A stretch of 64,000 nucleotides of DNA from positions 86,065,410 to 86,129,409 of the forward strand of contig NC_089587.1 of assembly GCF_019320115.1 (NCBI RefSeq), in the 5' to 3' direction. A program made the translations under genes and the position numbers. Position 1 is the first letter of the stretch, and every line of letters begins with the position of its first letter. The notes under the pieces are model-generated. The model saw only the letters and a program-made list of their open reading frames with translations, was not told the origin of the DNA and did no database searches. Source of the DNA: Miscanthus floridulus (Eukaryota > Streptophyta > Magnoliopsida > Poales > Poaceae). Below are positions 22,481-34,326 of this stretch, piece by piece.

Positions 22481-24438
22481 CGACTCTCTCGATATCCAGA
22501 AGCAGCTTGAGCTAACTTATTTGCTTCTTCATTGTACTCTCTAGGGATATGATGCAAGGTTACTACCAGAAAATTCTTCAAAAGTTCTCTACACTCCTCA
22601 TAATATTCTCTTAACACATTGTTCTTGCATTCATACTGACCACTCAGTTGATTAATCACCAACTCAGAATCCCCAAAGATTTCAACAGCAACGGCCTTTA
22701 CTTCTATAAGAAGCTGAAGCCCTCTAAGCAACGCTTCATACTCTGCCTGATTATTAGTAACATGAAATTCAATAGGAACCGCATACTCAAAAGTTTTTCC
22801 TTGTGGGGAAATCAAGAGAATACCAGCACCACCACCTTTGTTACAAGATGATCCATCGAAGAACAAGGCCCAAGGCACAATGCTTATCGCCTCAACAGAA
22901 AGATCCCGATGTTGGGTAATAAAATCGGCAATAATTTGACCCTTTACCGCCTTTGCCGATTCGTACCTTAAATTAAATTCTGACAATGCTAAAATCCATT
23001 TGCCAATTCTTCCATTCAAAATTGGCATTGATAGCATATGTTTGATTACATCAAAACTAGAAACTACCACGCATTCGGCATTCAACAAATAGTGCCGAAA
23101 TTTGGTACATGAGTAATACACACACAAGCAAAGTTTTTCTGTAGCCGAATACCTTGTTTCCGGGTCTAGCAGCTTTCGGCTAAGATAAGCTATGACTCTT
23201 TCTTTTCCTTCAAATTCTTGCATAAGGGCCGATCCTATCGTTAGGCTATCGGCCGCCACATACAACTTAAAAGGCTTGTCAAGTTGTGGAGGTACCAGCA
23301 CAGGTGGTGCCTTCATATATTGCTTGATCTCATCAAAAGCCTTTTGTTGTATGTCACCCCATACAAATTTTTGATCCTTCTTGAGCTTTAATAAAGGAGA
23401 AAAGGGTAAAACTCTCTCTGATAGATTGGATATGAATCTTCTTACAAAGTTGATTTTGCCTAACAATGATTGTAATTCTGTGAGATTGGTTGGCGGCACA
23501 ACTTTGTCTATTGCTTCCATGCTCTTTTTCCCAACTTCAATTCCTCCTTTATGAACTAAAAATCCCAAAAACTCACCAGCCGAAACTCCAAAGGCACATT
23601 TGTTTGGATTCATCTTCAAGCCATGCTTTCTTGTGCACTCCAGAGTCTTTCTTAAATCGGCTAAATGTCCTTCATGATTTCTAGACTTGACCACTACATC
23701 ATCGATGTAGATCTCTACAATCTTGCCGATCAGCTCGTGAAAAATATAATTCATAGCTCTTTGATAAGTTGCACCGGCATTCTTTAACCCAAATGTCATG
23801 ACTATCCATTCAAACAAACCAATATGACCAGGACATCTGAAGGCTGTTTTTGAAATATCTTCCATTGCCATAAAAATTTGATTATAGCCAGCATTACCAT
23901 CCATAAAACTAATGACTTCATAACCTGCTGCTGCATCTACTAGTAAATCGGCAACTGGCATTGGGTAACCATCCATGGGAGTGGCCTTATTAAGATTTCT
24001 GAAATCTATGCAAACCCTCATTTTTCCATTTTTCTTGTATACCGGTACTATATTTGAAATCCACTCTGCATACTTGCATGGCCGAATGAAGTTTGCTTCT
24101 ATTAATCTTTCAACCTCCTTCTTCACATCGGCCAATACCTCCTCTTTGTATATCTTCCGTGGAGGTTGTTTGTAAGGACGAAATCCAGGTTTAATGGGTA
24201 ATCGATGCTCAACAATGGAACGATCCAATCCAGGCATTTCCGTGTAATCCCAAGCAAAACAATCTTTAAACTCTTTCAACAGATCTATCAACTTTGATTT
24301 ATATTCTGGGTCTAACTTTGCACTAATATACATCGGCCTTGGCTTAGAACCATCACCAACATCAATTTCTTCCAACTTATCAGCCGACATAAAACCACGT
24401 CCCAACTTTCCTTTGTTGCCATCGACAGGATTTCCCAT
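22441..24438 (-). pseudogene. Element D reverse transcriptase, RNase H and archaeal-type RNase H (665-codon open stretch)
   Basis: The largest open stretch in the window. RT spans roughly residues 105-300: FMDGNAGYNQI with the first Asp at 180, TFGLKNAGATYQRAM, YIDD at 244-247. The classical RNase H region is about 385-500. Archaeal-type RNase H is about 524-648, with Asp528 in FFDGSS, Glu567 in NQAEYEA and Asp590 in FGDSELV. Copies minus- and plus-strand DNA and degrades the RNA template. The open stretch begins at ATG 24438, overlapping the stop of the protease frame (TAATG). A T run there suggests a one-base loss rather than a true start. Confidence 0.92.
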
Positions 24439-25082
24439 TAAAAATTACTATGAGAGCCGACTGCTTGGATCGGCTGTTGGCCCTCGCTGAAAACATTTAC
24501 AGGACCTTCTTTCCACACTTTTCCAGAGAAACAATCGACGCCTTCATATTCCCAGTAGGTAGATTCTGTGGCAGCAACACTTACCGAATCATCAGCATGT
24601 ACAACTTCAACGTCATCTCCAATCCATTGAATGAGAATTTGATGCATGGTTGAAGGAATGCAGCAATTAGCATGGATCCAATCTCTGCCCAAGAGTAGAC
24701 TATATGCCCCCTTGCCATCAATGACAAAAAAGGTAGTAATCAGAGTTTTCGACCCAATAGTCAGCTCGACATGGATAGCACCTCGGGTATCAGAAGGGTT
24801 GCCAGCAAAGTCCCTAAGCACCATGTCAGTTTTCAACAATTCTTCATTAGTCATCCCAAGCTTTCTGAAGGTAGTATAAGGCATGATATTGATAGCAGCC
24901 CCTCCATCAACAAACATCTTAGTTAAAGGCTTGCCATTGACATATCCCTTTAAATAGAGTGGTCTCAAGTGACGATTCTTGATTGGTTTGTCAAAAACAG
25001 CCTGCTGTGTTAATACAAGCTGAGCCATCAAATCCTGACATTCACTTCTCATCAAAATCAGAGTACACCTCTTCTTGGACAT
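24438..25082 (-). pseudogene. Element D aspartic protease
   Basis: - strand, between gag and RT. The active-site triplet is Asp-Gly-Gly in LTKMFVDGGAAINIMPY; family members have DGG or DSG here. A flap-like TFFVIDGKGAYSLLLGRDWI segment follows near 24720-24680. The frame is offset from both neighbours: it overlaps the gag C-terminal frame by about 40 bp and meets RT at 24438. Both joins look like single-base indels. Confidence 0.8.
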
Positions 25083-25821
25083 CTTGGCTTTCGGGAGCTA
25101 TAAACTCTGATGGGAGGAAGAAAGCCATGCAAGCATCAGCCGAAGGACCACATCCATCAGGCTTCTTCTTAGGACGCCATATTTGCTTTGTTTCGGTAAC
25201 TTCCTGTTTCAACTCCCTATTCCTCAACCGTTGAACTCTTCTTTTCTGACTTTTCCTCAGGCCTGGAGGACACCACTGTCCTTTTTGCCATACGTATCTA
25301 TAGGAATCAGCTTCTTCATCATGCACCCTATCATGAATCCAACCTTGACCTGCAAATCTTTTCCTTTGCTGATTCTCAAAATCATCTATTTTTAAGCGCC
25401 GATCATCTTCAGGAACCTTCGTTCCAAGTCTTTCATAGACGGGACGGCGGTTGACTCGAGATTGCCTATACTCGGAGTACTGAGCACTACACTCCGGACA
25501 ATTATTTCTAGCAGGCAACCTCAAGCCTTCATTCCAACAATGCCTAAAGAATGAACAACCCCAATGAGACTGCTCCTGCTCTGTCATGTATTCTTCTTGC
25601 TCCCTTCGGTATACCTCTTCCTCATATCTCCGGCATTCTTCCATAAACCATTGCTTCTTATAGTATTCCTTCTCTTGCTCTCTCTGCCACTTGTTTAGCA
25701 AAATACGTGATGTAACTCTGGGTTTAGGAAGTTTGACCTTTCTCGGTTCGGCTATTCTGAAACCGAACTCGTTGCTGCAGCTCTCTACTGGTGACTTGCC
25801 GATCCGGGTCAACAGCACCAC
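25042..25821 (-). pseudogene. gag: Element D gag C-terminal region with Cys/His motif
   Basis: About 260 codons continuing gag in another frame. It is rich in Arg, Glu and Gln (NKWQREQEKEYYKKQWF ...), with a Cys-rich segment HWGCSFFRHCWNEG...NNCPECSAQY (about 25560-25480) that could bind zinc or RNA. This matches nucleocapsid-linker regions of Tat gag proteins. It overlaps the main gag frame (25724-25821), pointing to a one-base frameshift near 25780. Confidence 0.75.
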
Positions 25822-27658
25822 TTTTCTTTGCTCTATCAGAAGTCAACACCTTCATCTTGCCTTTACCCTTGAGATCATTGGCAGAGACCATATTCACAGA
25901 GAAAGAAATCATATTTTGTGGAAAAGGCTGATCATCAATTCTCATCTTGCCATCAAACTTCAAATGTCCCTCTTGGATAGCTTTCTGGATTCGTATTCTG
26001 AACACTCGGCAATCATTGATAGAGTGAGAATTAGTGTTATGGAAGCCACAATACTTTTTGTCTTTCACTCCTTCAGGACGTAGCATGGGATGTCCTTCTG
26101 GCAAGCTTGATGCGTCCTTCCTTATCAATAATGCAAAAAGCCTGTCTGCCTTAGTAACATCAAAATCATAGGTTCCCTTTTGTTGTTTCAACCAGCGTTG
26201 ACTAACTTGAGTAGGCTCCTTTGCCCAATTCAACTCAGCTGCAGCTATCTCATCTTCATCAATATACTCAGTCGCTTCCTCCAGAAAACCTTGATACACC
26301 TCATTAGTGGCATTGTTCTTCTGAAAGCGATTATCTCTCCTGAATCCTTGGGCCTGATTACTCATAGCTGCTAAACGCTGTGCAAGTTGGCCAAGATCAT
26401 CAAACTCCATGCCGAACAACTTCTCCCTGATATTCGGCAACATTCCTGCTATAGCTATTCCAGGTAGTTGATCATCTGGTAAATTCAGAGAATAACACAT
26501 ATTCTTGGTCTCCCTAAATCTGCGAAGATATTCCAATGGTGTCTCATTTGTTCTCATCCTCAGACTCATGAGATCGACCAACTTCTTCTCATTAGTACCC
26601 GTGTAGAAATATGAATGAAACTTCTGCTCTAGCTCTGCCCACGTACCAATGGAATGAGCTGGTAAAGACGTGAACCACGTGAAAGCTGGTCCTGTAAGAG
26701 ACAAAGGAAAATATCGAATCCTCCAAGCTTCATCTGAAGCAGCTTCTCCAAGCTGCATTAAGTACCGACTGACGTGCTCTATGGTACTAGTATCATCTTG
26801 ACCAGAAAACTTGGTCAAATCTGTTGGAGGCTTCACCCTTGGAGGTAACGCCACTCTGTTGTACCACTCTGGATAAGGAGACTTGTATGAATAGGATTGA
26901 TTTTTTGGCTTCAAGCCGAACTGATTCTGCATCATATCAGCCATCCTGTGCATCAAAACATCAATGCCTGAATCCTGATTTCCTTGTACTTGCACTCCAG
27001 AAGGCAATCCTGAAACACTCCTATACCCTGGATTTGGCACAGCATTGATAGCATTGTAATCAGTAAATTCTTGATACCCATCTCCATACATATTCTTCTG
27101 CAATCTGTTTGATGCTGGAGAAACTCTATAAGCTGAAGGTGGCACTTCTCCTGTGGTACCAAATGTCACCTGGCCATAGGTGGGATGTGATTGCTTTTCA
27201 GTGTGAGTCAATCCACCTATATTTGAAGTCGACGCTACTTCTTTTCCAACAGGCTTCTCTTGATGCTTTGGAACATTGAAAAGTGTCGGTCCACTGAGTG
27301 GGCCAACATTTTCTTCAAAGTATTTATCAACCATTGGACCAAAAGTACTGATCATGATTGCCCGAAAGGTATTCAGAAAAGCTGTGTGATGGTTTGTCAT
27401 GGTTTCTCCCATAGCTTTATAAACCAGGGCTGCCATCTTCTGAGCATCCTCCTCTTCAGTGTAATCAGTTTGATGTGGAAGAAGAACCCTTGGCATTGAC
27501 TGCTTTTGAAACACTTTGTTGCTCTTGTTTTTGGAAAAAGACATCAAACACTTCCGTTGGTATTGCTCACATGCTTGTAGCACTAAATCCCTGTAATTAT
27601 CTGGCAATTCTGCCATGCTCACATCCAGAACATGATCATTGTTGATCTCAGACGCCAT
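25724..27658 (-). pseudogene. gag: Element D gag, 644-codon open stretch
   Basis: ATG 27658 lies shortly after the primer-binding site and begins MASEINNDHVLDVSMAELPD. The N-terminal 200 residues are family specific. The Retrotrans_gag capsid domain is at about residues 290-420 (WRIRYFPLSLTGPAFTWF, FHSYFYTGTNEKKLVDLM, ETPLEYLRRFRETKN). A YCGFHNTNSHSINDCRVF segment resembles a CCHC knuckle with altered spacing. The protein forms the particle. The open stretch ends after a frame change near 25780; otherwise it is undamaged. Confidence 0.88.
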
Positions 27659-27673
27659 CTTGAACTAACAGAT

Positions 27674-27692
27674 GGTCCCACCGGGCGTGCCA
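27674..27692 (-). other. Primer-binding site of element D
   Basis: The - strand reads tggcacgcccggtgggacc, seven bases after the 5' LTR. It is nearly the same as the B site at 1317-1334 (tggcacgccaggtagggg). Confidence 0.7.
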
Positions 27693-27699
27693 AAAAGTG

Positions 27700-29065
27700 T
27701 GTTGACACAAAATGTGACACACTGTGCCTCACACACAGCAAGCCGGAAAGCGTGGCTTCAATCGGGTCCCTGGGTGCTTCGTGATCCGGAAACGTGCCAG
27801 TCAGTTTGACCTGAAAAAAACTAACAAGGGATAAAACAGTTAAATGCCAAACCGGAACATGTCGGGTGAGACCAGACAGTTCCATATATACGGCCCTGAA
27901 GCCACTTACAACGACATACAGCTATAGGAAGCTGTCTGCCAACAAGTTTATAAACCATTCAGCTAATCGTAAGATGAACACACGTAAAGATCCGATTGCC
28001 GAATGCATGTGCATGGGAAGACATGTTTGAACAAGTGAAATTAATTATGAGTTAATGCATAACCAAGCTCAGCAGTCCAGCCGAGTTGGGGTCCATGAAG
28101 AAGGAACATGCAAATAAACACGATTAAACTAATCTAAAACCTGCATCTGCCGCACGACACCTAGTTTCGTTAAAGCTTAAACGTAATTAACATGCATGAA
28201 CCCACGACATGTGACAATCTAGATTAAAATAATTCAGCCATTATGAGCATGTTATCTATTTGCAAAGGTAATATGAAAAGCAATGATCATTGAAGCGCGA
28301 ATAAAACCATAAGAGAGGGCCGAACAATATCAATCTAGATTGGGCAGAAGTGTGTTACAAATATATAAAATATTTAAAACATGCAACACAGGATAACTTA
28401 ATGAATCTATTTAGATTTTGCCGTATCTAATAGAGCCGATAACTGTCTTGCTTTCACTAAGCATATTGAGCAAACGCCTGCCGCACGGTATCTACTCATA
28501 AACAAAGCATAAGCAAAGACTTCTTGATTGTCAAGCAAAGATCCGCCGCACGATCATTGAAAACAAACAAGACTACTTGCATCACGTCTAAATCCACCGC
28601 ATGATACTAAACATGATAACAAGGTTGTCGGAACTTACGGAGGTCGACGGATCGATGACTCCTCTCGAAGAACTCGACGACACGACAAAAGGACTCGAAA
28701 GTTGGCACGGGGCCGGTTGTATTGATTTGGTTGTGAACCCCTATTACAATGGTCGAGGGTCAATATTTATACCCTAGACAAAACACGAGTCCTAAAAGAC
28801 TACGATTTACAAAGGAACTCTTAAATAAACTTGGAAACTACGATTCCTTGCCCTAAACTCTCAGAGTCCTTTATTATTACAACTTTCATCTTTTCGATCG
28901 GCTTTGCCTGCCATCTTCTGCTTTCCCGAATGGAGTCACCACCTTCTGAAGTAACCGACTGCACAAGCATTTAGCCGACCGCTCGTTTTGTTTGCCGAAT
29001 ATCCTTCTTCCCGCATGCGGGTCCACCTGTCATCCTCCAGAGTCGACCAAAATCCAGTGTTAACA
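27700..29065 (-). repeat. Element D 5' LTR (1366 bp)
   Basis: Pairs with 15012-16378. TATA box (tataaata on the - strand) at 28764-28771. Differences from the other copy include small indels in A runs as well as transitions. Confidence 0.92.
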
Positions 29066-29070
29066 ATGGA

Positions 29071-30343
29071 AAAGTTGAATATAGAAGTAATTCAACAAGG
29101 AAGTTTGACCAACATAATTGTAGAAGCCACTATTTGAGATCAAGTTATTGCTGCTCAGAAGAAAAACAAGGGTATAGCCCATATCAAGGAAAGAGTCAAG
29201 AATGGAAAAGTAGAATGCTTTAGCATAGATGATGAAGATGTGTTATGGTTCAAGGATCGCCTGGTGGTACCAAAAGTTCCTGAGTTGTGGCAGTCAATTC
29301 TAGAAGAGGCACATGCTACTAGGTTATCTATCCATCTGGGAAGCAACAAGATGTACCATGATTTGAAGCAAAGGTTCTGGTGGACAAAAATGAAAATAGA
29401 GATTGCTAGATTCATAGCAAAGTGTGATACTTGTCAAAAGGTGAAAGCTATACATTTGAGGTCTGCTGGTGAATTACAACCATTGCCTATTCCATCTTGG
29501 AAGTGGGAGGACATAAGTATGGATTTTATTGTTGGTCTACCCAAGACATCAAAGGGATTTGACTCAGTATGGGTTATTGTAGATCGACTCACTAAGCCAG
29601 CACATTTTCTTCCAGTCAAGACAATATATCCCATGATCCAATATGCCAAAATGTACTTAGCAAGAATCATGAGTCTCCATGGAGTACCCAAGACCATTGT
29701 GTCAGATAGGGGTACACAGTTTGTCTCCAACTTTTGGAAATAATTGCATTCTTCATTGGGTACCAAACTTCTGTATAGTATAGCTTATCATCCGCAGACT
29801 GATGGACAGACTGAAAGAGTCAATCAGGTGCTTGAAGATATGTTAAGGTGTTGTGTCCTTAACTATTCCAATAAGTGGGACGAATGCTTACCTTTGGCCG
29901 AGTTCTCATATAACAATAGTTATCAGGAAAGCATTAGAATGGCTCCATTTGAAGCACTCTATGGTCGTAGATGCAGAACGTCATTGAGTTGGTCTGAGCC
30001 TAGAGAAAGAAGATTTTTTGGAGTTGACCTTGTGAAAGAAACAGAAGACAAGGTTAGGCAAATACAGAGTAATTTGAAGATAGCTCAGTCCCGCTAAAAG
30101 AGTTATGTAGATAGACGACGGAGACCATTGGTATTTAACAAAGGAGATTTTGTATATCTAAAAGTATCACCAATGAAGGGAGTTACCCATTTTGGTGTTA
30201 AAGGAAAGTTGGCACCCCGATACATTGGACCGTATCAAATTTTGGAGAGGTATGGAAAAGTAGCATATCGCTTGAAATTACCTGAACATCTCGCAGCTGT
30301 GCATGATGTGTTCCATATTTCCCAATTGAAGAAGTGTCTCTGA
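29071..30343 (+). pseudogene. Element C integrase (continues pol after D)
   Basis: The frame resumes exactly after the D duplication (EKLNIEVIQQGS). The zinc-binding HHCC module is at about 29310-29440 (HATRLSIHLG ... CDTCQKV). The catalytic triad is intact: Asp codon 29582 in VIVDRLTK, Asp 29705 in VSDRGTQF, Glu 29813 in QTERVNQ. The GPY/F-like motif is PRYIGPYQILERYG (about 30215-30255). The module ends at the VFHISQLKKCL signature near 30340. Stops at about 29135, 29741, 30095 and 30341. Inserts element cDNA into the genome when intact. Confidence 0.9.
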
Positions 30344-30565
30344 GTGCCTGAACAGAATGTTGAAGTTGAAGGAGTGGAACTAGAACCAGATTTAACTTAT
30401 TCCGAATATCCTATCCGAGTGTCAGATCAGAAAGATCATGTTACTCGAAGACAGACAATCAAGTTCTATAAAATACAATGGAATCAACATTCAGAAGAGG
30501 AAGCTACTTGGGAATCAGAAGATTACTTGTTAGAAAAGTTTCCAGAGTTTCTAGCGTCAATATAG
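30344..30565 (+). pseudogene. Element C integrase C-terminal chromodomain
   Basis: In the same frame as integrase, after the stop at 30341. The pattern IKFYKIQWNQHSEEEATWESEDYL is a chromodomain core: the Trp in IQW aligns with an aromatic-cage Trp of HP1, and TWE is the usual downstream motif. The position equivalent to HP1 Phe48 is His here, so methyl-lysine binding may be weak or altered. Chromodomains on chromovirus integrases are thought to guide insertion to heterochromatin. Confidence 0.85.
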
Positions 30566-30724
30566 AATAGAGTAATGTTAGTTGAGTTAGGTTGTGTTTT
30601 GTAAAAGGAACCTCAGCTGTTTTATGGACAAGTTTTGGATGTTTTTGGACTGACACATTTCCTTTTCCATTACTTACCCTATGGCTTTGAATCTCAGGGC
30701 GAGATTTCTTTTAGGGGGAAGGAT
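30566..30724 (+). other. Element C 3' untranslated region and polypurine tract
   Basis: No ORF. It ends in ttagggggaaggat (30711-30724) directly before the 3' LTR; the purine run is the expected plus-strand primer. Confidence 0.75.
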
Positions 30725-33700
30725 TGTAACACCTCGGGTGTTTAAATATTAAAATCTGACATGTCATCATATGCATTGCAAAGCATTTGGCATTTGGTGA
30801 AAACTTTGATATGCATTTACTAAAACAAGTTTACATTTGTGTAATGAGTGTTGAATTGTATTGTTTGACTCAAGTTCAAAGTTTGTTTGGGTTTTGAATT
30901 TTTCGAGAAAACCCCGCTTTTCAGTATTTAAACCCTACCCTGAAAATCCATTTCAAAATCTAAGCATATTTTGGGGTTGGGCCCAAAAGCAAAAGTGTAG
31001 AGCTTGGCAAGTTAAGCAAAGTTTATTTTTTGAGTTTTTCAAGTTGTTTAGAAAAATTTTGAGTAATTCAAAAAGGCGTAATTCGTTAAATCTTCCCTAT
31101 TTGAATTTAAAAGATCATTTCAAAATCTAGACCGAATTAGAAGATGGTTATAAAAGAAAAGTTGTAGAACTTTTGATTTTGAACAACTTTTATTTTTGGA
31201 GATTTTTGAGTTGTTATGAAAATTTGAGAGTAATTTGTGAATTTTGGCAAATGACAAACTTGTAAATATTGTGAACAGTGTTCACCGCTGAAGCTACATA
31301 GCCGGTGACCGTCTTCGGCGTTCCAGGCGCGCGCGTGGTGGCCTTGGCTTCATGCTGGCGTGGGAAAGGCATCGCCATGGCTTCTCCTTGCTTCCTTGAC
31401 CGCCCTATAAAGCTCCGACGCCATCGTCGTTGGTCTTCCTTCGCCCTCTGTTTTTCCCGACGTTGCCGATCATCTCCGGTGAGCCCTCATCGTCGAACTA
31501 GTGCCTCTGCTGTTGCAGCAAAGCATCCATTAGCTCCGCCTTATCCTTATGTGCTTAGCCAACCCATCAATTTAGCTTAATTTCACTGGGAACCGCCACT
31601 CGTCGTGTTTCTTCTCCACGGCCGGCAGCCCCGCCGTCGAGCCCGTGTCGCCGTGGCCAGCGCGCTACGGTGAGTCTCTGCCCTTGCTGAGTCTTGCTTC
31701 GGCTTCACCGCAATGATGTAGTGCTTTGTGACCCATTGATTTCTCATTTTGACCACCACAGCTACCGGAGCATTGCTGTCGTCGAAGATCGCTCCGCCGT
31801 GACCGCTGTCAACGTCGACCTGTGTCATCGTAGCTTATCCGGTCTCGTTCTTTGCTCCAACATGTTCGTGGTGAGCTACTGGACCTTCCCATGCCCTCTG
31901 TTTCCCTGTTTTCGGCTTTGTTTTGCAGGCGTTGTGTCGCCGTGCCACCACAGCCGCCATGGCCGGTGTAGTGCTCGGTCCAGGCAGTAATTGGTCGCGT
32001 TTGTGCCACAAATTGGTGCGCCGTGATGTAGTGATCATGGTAGTGCATTCACCGTCGCCGTTGATCTCGCCATCGTCGAGATATCGCCGGTCAGTGCCAT
32101 CATCGCCGTAGTCAAAGCGAGAGGAAGGGGATGATAGGTGGGGTCACCATGTTAGTGACTGTGTAGTTCAAAAATGGATTTTTCTATTTTCAGATTTGAA
32201 TAAATAGTGTCTATTTTTATTATTTTTGTGTAGATTTATTTAGAGCTCCAAAAATTATGAAAATTTTTGTGTGACTTCTCTGTGATGTAAAGTATTTAAG
32301 AAAAATATGAAATAATGTTTTTCAGTATTTTTTTGAATGTGATAAAAATTGCTCAATTTATTAATAAATGGATTTCCATGATTTTTCTAGGCTTATTTAA
32401 TTGTCCAAAAATTATGAAATTTGTTTTGTCACTTACTTATCATGTAATGAACATTTACAAAAATTTTGAGCTCAATTAGAATAAGTTGATTTATTTCATA
32501 ATTTTGAATTAAATAATTAATTTATAAAAGCAAATAGTAACCTTTAGTGATTTAGGTTTTGTTTACAATTTTGGATTGAGTGATGACCTTGGGTCATTAG
32601 TTGATAATGATCCTTGGCAATTGATGTATGTGTTACGAAAAAGATTTAAATGTTTGACTTGCAACTGTACCGCGAAGGAAAGTTGTATTTAAATTATTAA
32701 TTTTTGTATCCATCATCGAGCATCATATTTCGTATTCCGCATCATGTTAAACATGGCATTATTATTACGTGTAGTGAACGAAGGTGAACACATGGTAGTT
32801 AATCAAGCTGTTGAGGAGGTTAATCTGTCTGTTGAGGTCAGATCGAATACTTGTGTGACGTCGTAGGAATCGAACTTTTCCGTCAACGAAGGCAAGCCTC
32901 GGATGCATACAACCCTACCTTGTGTTTTACAAATTAATTTCGCTTTTGCTTTTCGTTACTGCATTAAGTGGTTAGGAGTTAAGTAAGAGCCTAATTGGTG
33001 CATTACCATCCTTGTTATTCCATATTTACCATATTACCAGTTTTAAATTCGTATATGCCTAGTTTTGCTTAGCTATGCGTAGAACGATGAAAGTCGGGTG
33101 ACTACCTGCCACCTGCAAGTTTTAAATGGAACATTGGTTAATTATGTTAGCATGTGATATGGGAATGTGGAGTAATAAATCTAGACCGGGTGGACTCGGT
33201 GAGTGTGAGCCACCAGACATGGAGGTCTTGTGAGCGGGTTCTTTCCGCCTAGGTCGATTAAGGCACGTCCATTGTTGAATTGCATGAGGTGAGAATTTAT
33301 AGTACTAATCACATACTCCGGTAAGCCTGAACTTGGCAATTCTATTACGAGAATGGCTACTCGCGCACTAGGAGTGGAGAGATGGCGGGAATAGCGTGTA
33401 CCCACGTGGCCATGGGCTGGATTGGTGGAGTACTGTATTCTCGGGTGGCGCGGACCCGTTCTTGTTTTAGCGGATCCGAGGGTAGGTTGATATATGTAGG
33501 TCGGGGACCTGCATATGTCGTGTGGTCTGGAATTCCCAGCTGGGTTTTATAATCGGTTCGAATCGTCGTTGCTCCTCGGTTATGGAGACTCAACTCACTG
33601 TTCATCATCGTAGTATTAATAACTGGAACTTGAATAAGGCTTGTGAAGGTGTTGGATATGAAGTTTCATGATCTCAGTGTGGATCGTGTTAGCTTTGTAT

Positions 33701-34321
33701 ATAATTCTTAAGAAGTGTTCTATAAAAAGGAATTTTGTTAAAAGAGCTTTTACGCAAAAGAACTTTGATCATTGTTAAAGCTATACCTTGAATTCCTGAG
33801 CCTGCATTACTGAGTTTATCAGTTAATATTTTGGATAAGTCTTGTTGAGTACTTTTGTACTCAGGGTTCATTGACCCTTGTTGTAGGTGAGCCTCATGAG
33901 CAGATCTGTTTTGGATCGTGCTGCATGACTATCGTTCGTTCTGACAATGAGATGTAAATATGTGATCCTTGGGCAGGATGTTTATTTTGTGTGTTATGTA
34001 TATGTTAATGATGCCACTCCACTACTACTATGGTTTGTAATAAGTATCGAACTTAGTTTGTAAGGTTTGAAACAACTGGTTTGTAAACTATGTTATCATA
34101 AGACTTCCACTGTTTTTACTCTGGTGTCGATATTTGAATAAATGTTGTAATACTGCAATGACTCTGTAACGTGATCCTGCTCGGAAATCGTGGATGATTC
34201 GGGGTTCCTCAAGGACACCCGACAGTCTTTTTAAGTTCATGGAAACATATGCATAGATGTCAAAGGTCATCGGACAGTGACAGGTGCATGTGGGCCCTAT
34301 AACTTAGGAGGTTCTGCCACA
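30725..34321 (+). repeat. Element C 3' LTR (3597 bp)
   Basis: Same length and ends as the 5' LTR (tgtaacacc ... tgccaca). Followed by the aacac duplication at 34322-34326. The inner CpG-rich block (about 31280-32130) carries most differences from the 5' copy. Confidence 0.93.
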
Positions 34322-34326
34322 AACAC

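Larger units (their letters stand above)
15012..29065 (-). mobile_element. Element D: youngest nested Ty3/Gypsy Tat-clade element, reverse orientation
   Basis: LTRs of 1367 bp (15012-16378) and 1366 bp (27700-29065) differ at about 28 positions by eye (about 2%). Perfect 5-bp duplication. On the - strand: 5' LTR, primer-binding site, gag (27658-25724 and on), protease, RT-RNase H-archaeal RNase H (24438-22441), integrase (to 21168). On the + strand between integrase and the 3' LTR are two intron-bearing genes (16528-19540 and 20026-20900). Catalytic motifs of protease, RT and integrase are all present, but several single-base frameshifts break the polyprotein. Confidence 0.92.
8948..34321 (+). 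mobile_element. Element C: Tekay/Del-like chromovirus with 3.6-kb LTRs, internally deleted, split by D
   Basis: Two LTRs of exactly 3597 bp (8948-12544, 30725-34321) with a perfect 5-bp duplication. About 11.3 kb without D. Internal order: initiator-Met-type primer-binding site, an extra ORF with an H3-like N-terminus, gag, a deletion removing the rest of gag, protease and most of RT, RNase H, [element D], integrase, chromodomain, polypurine tract. The chromodomain and the RNase H/integrase sequences place it with chromoviruses of the Tekay/Del type. Confidence 0.9.
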
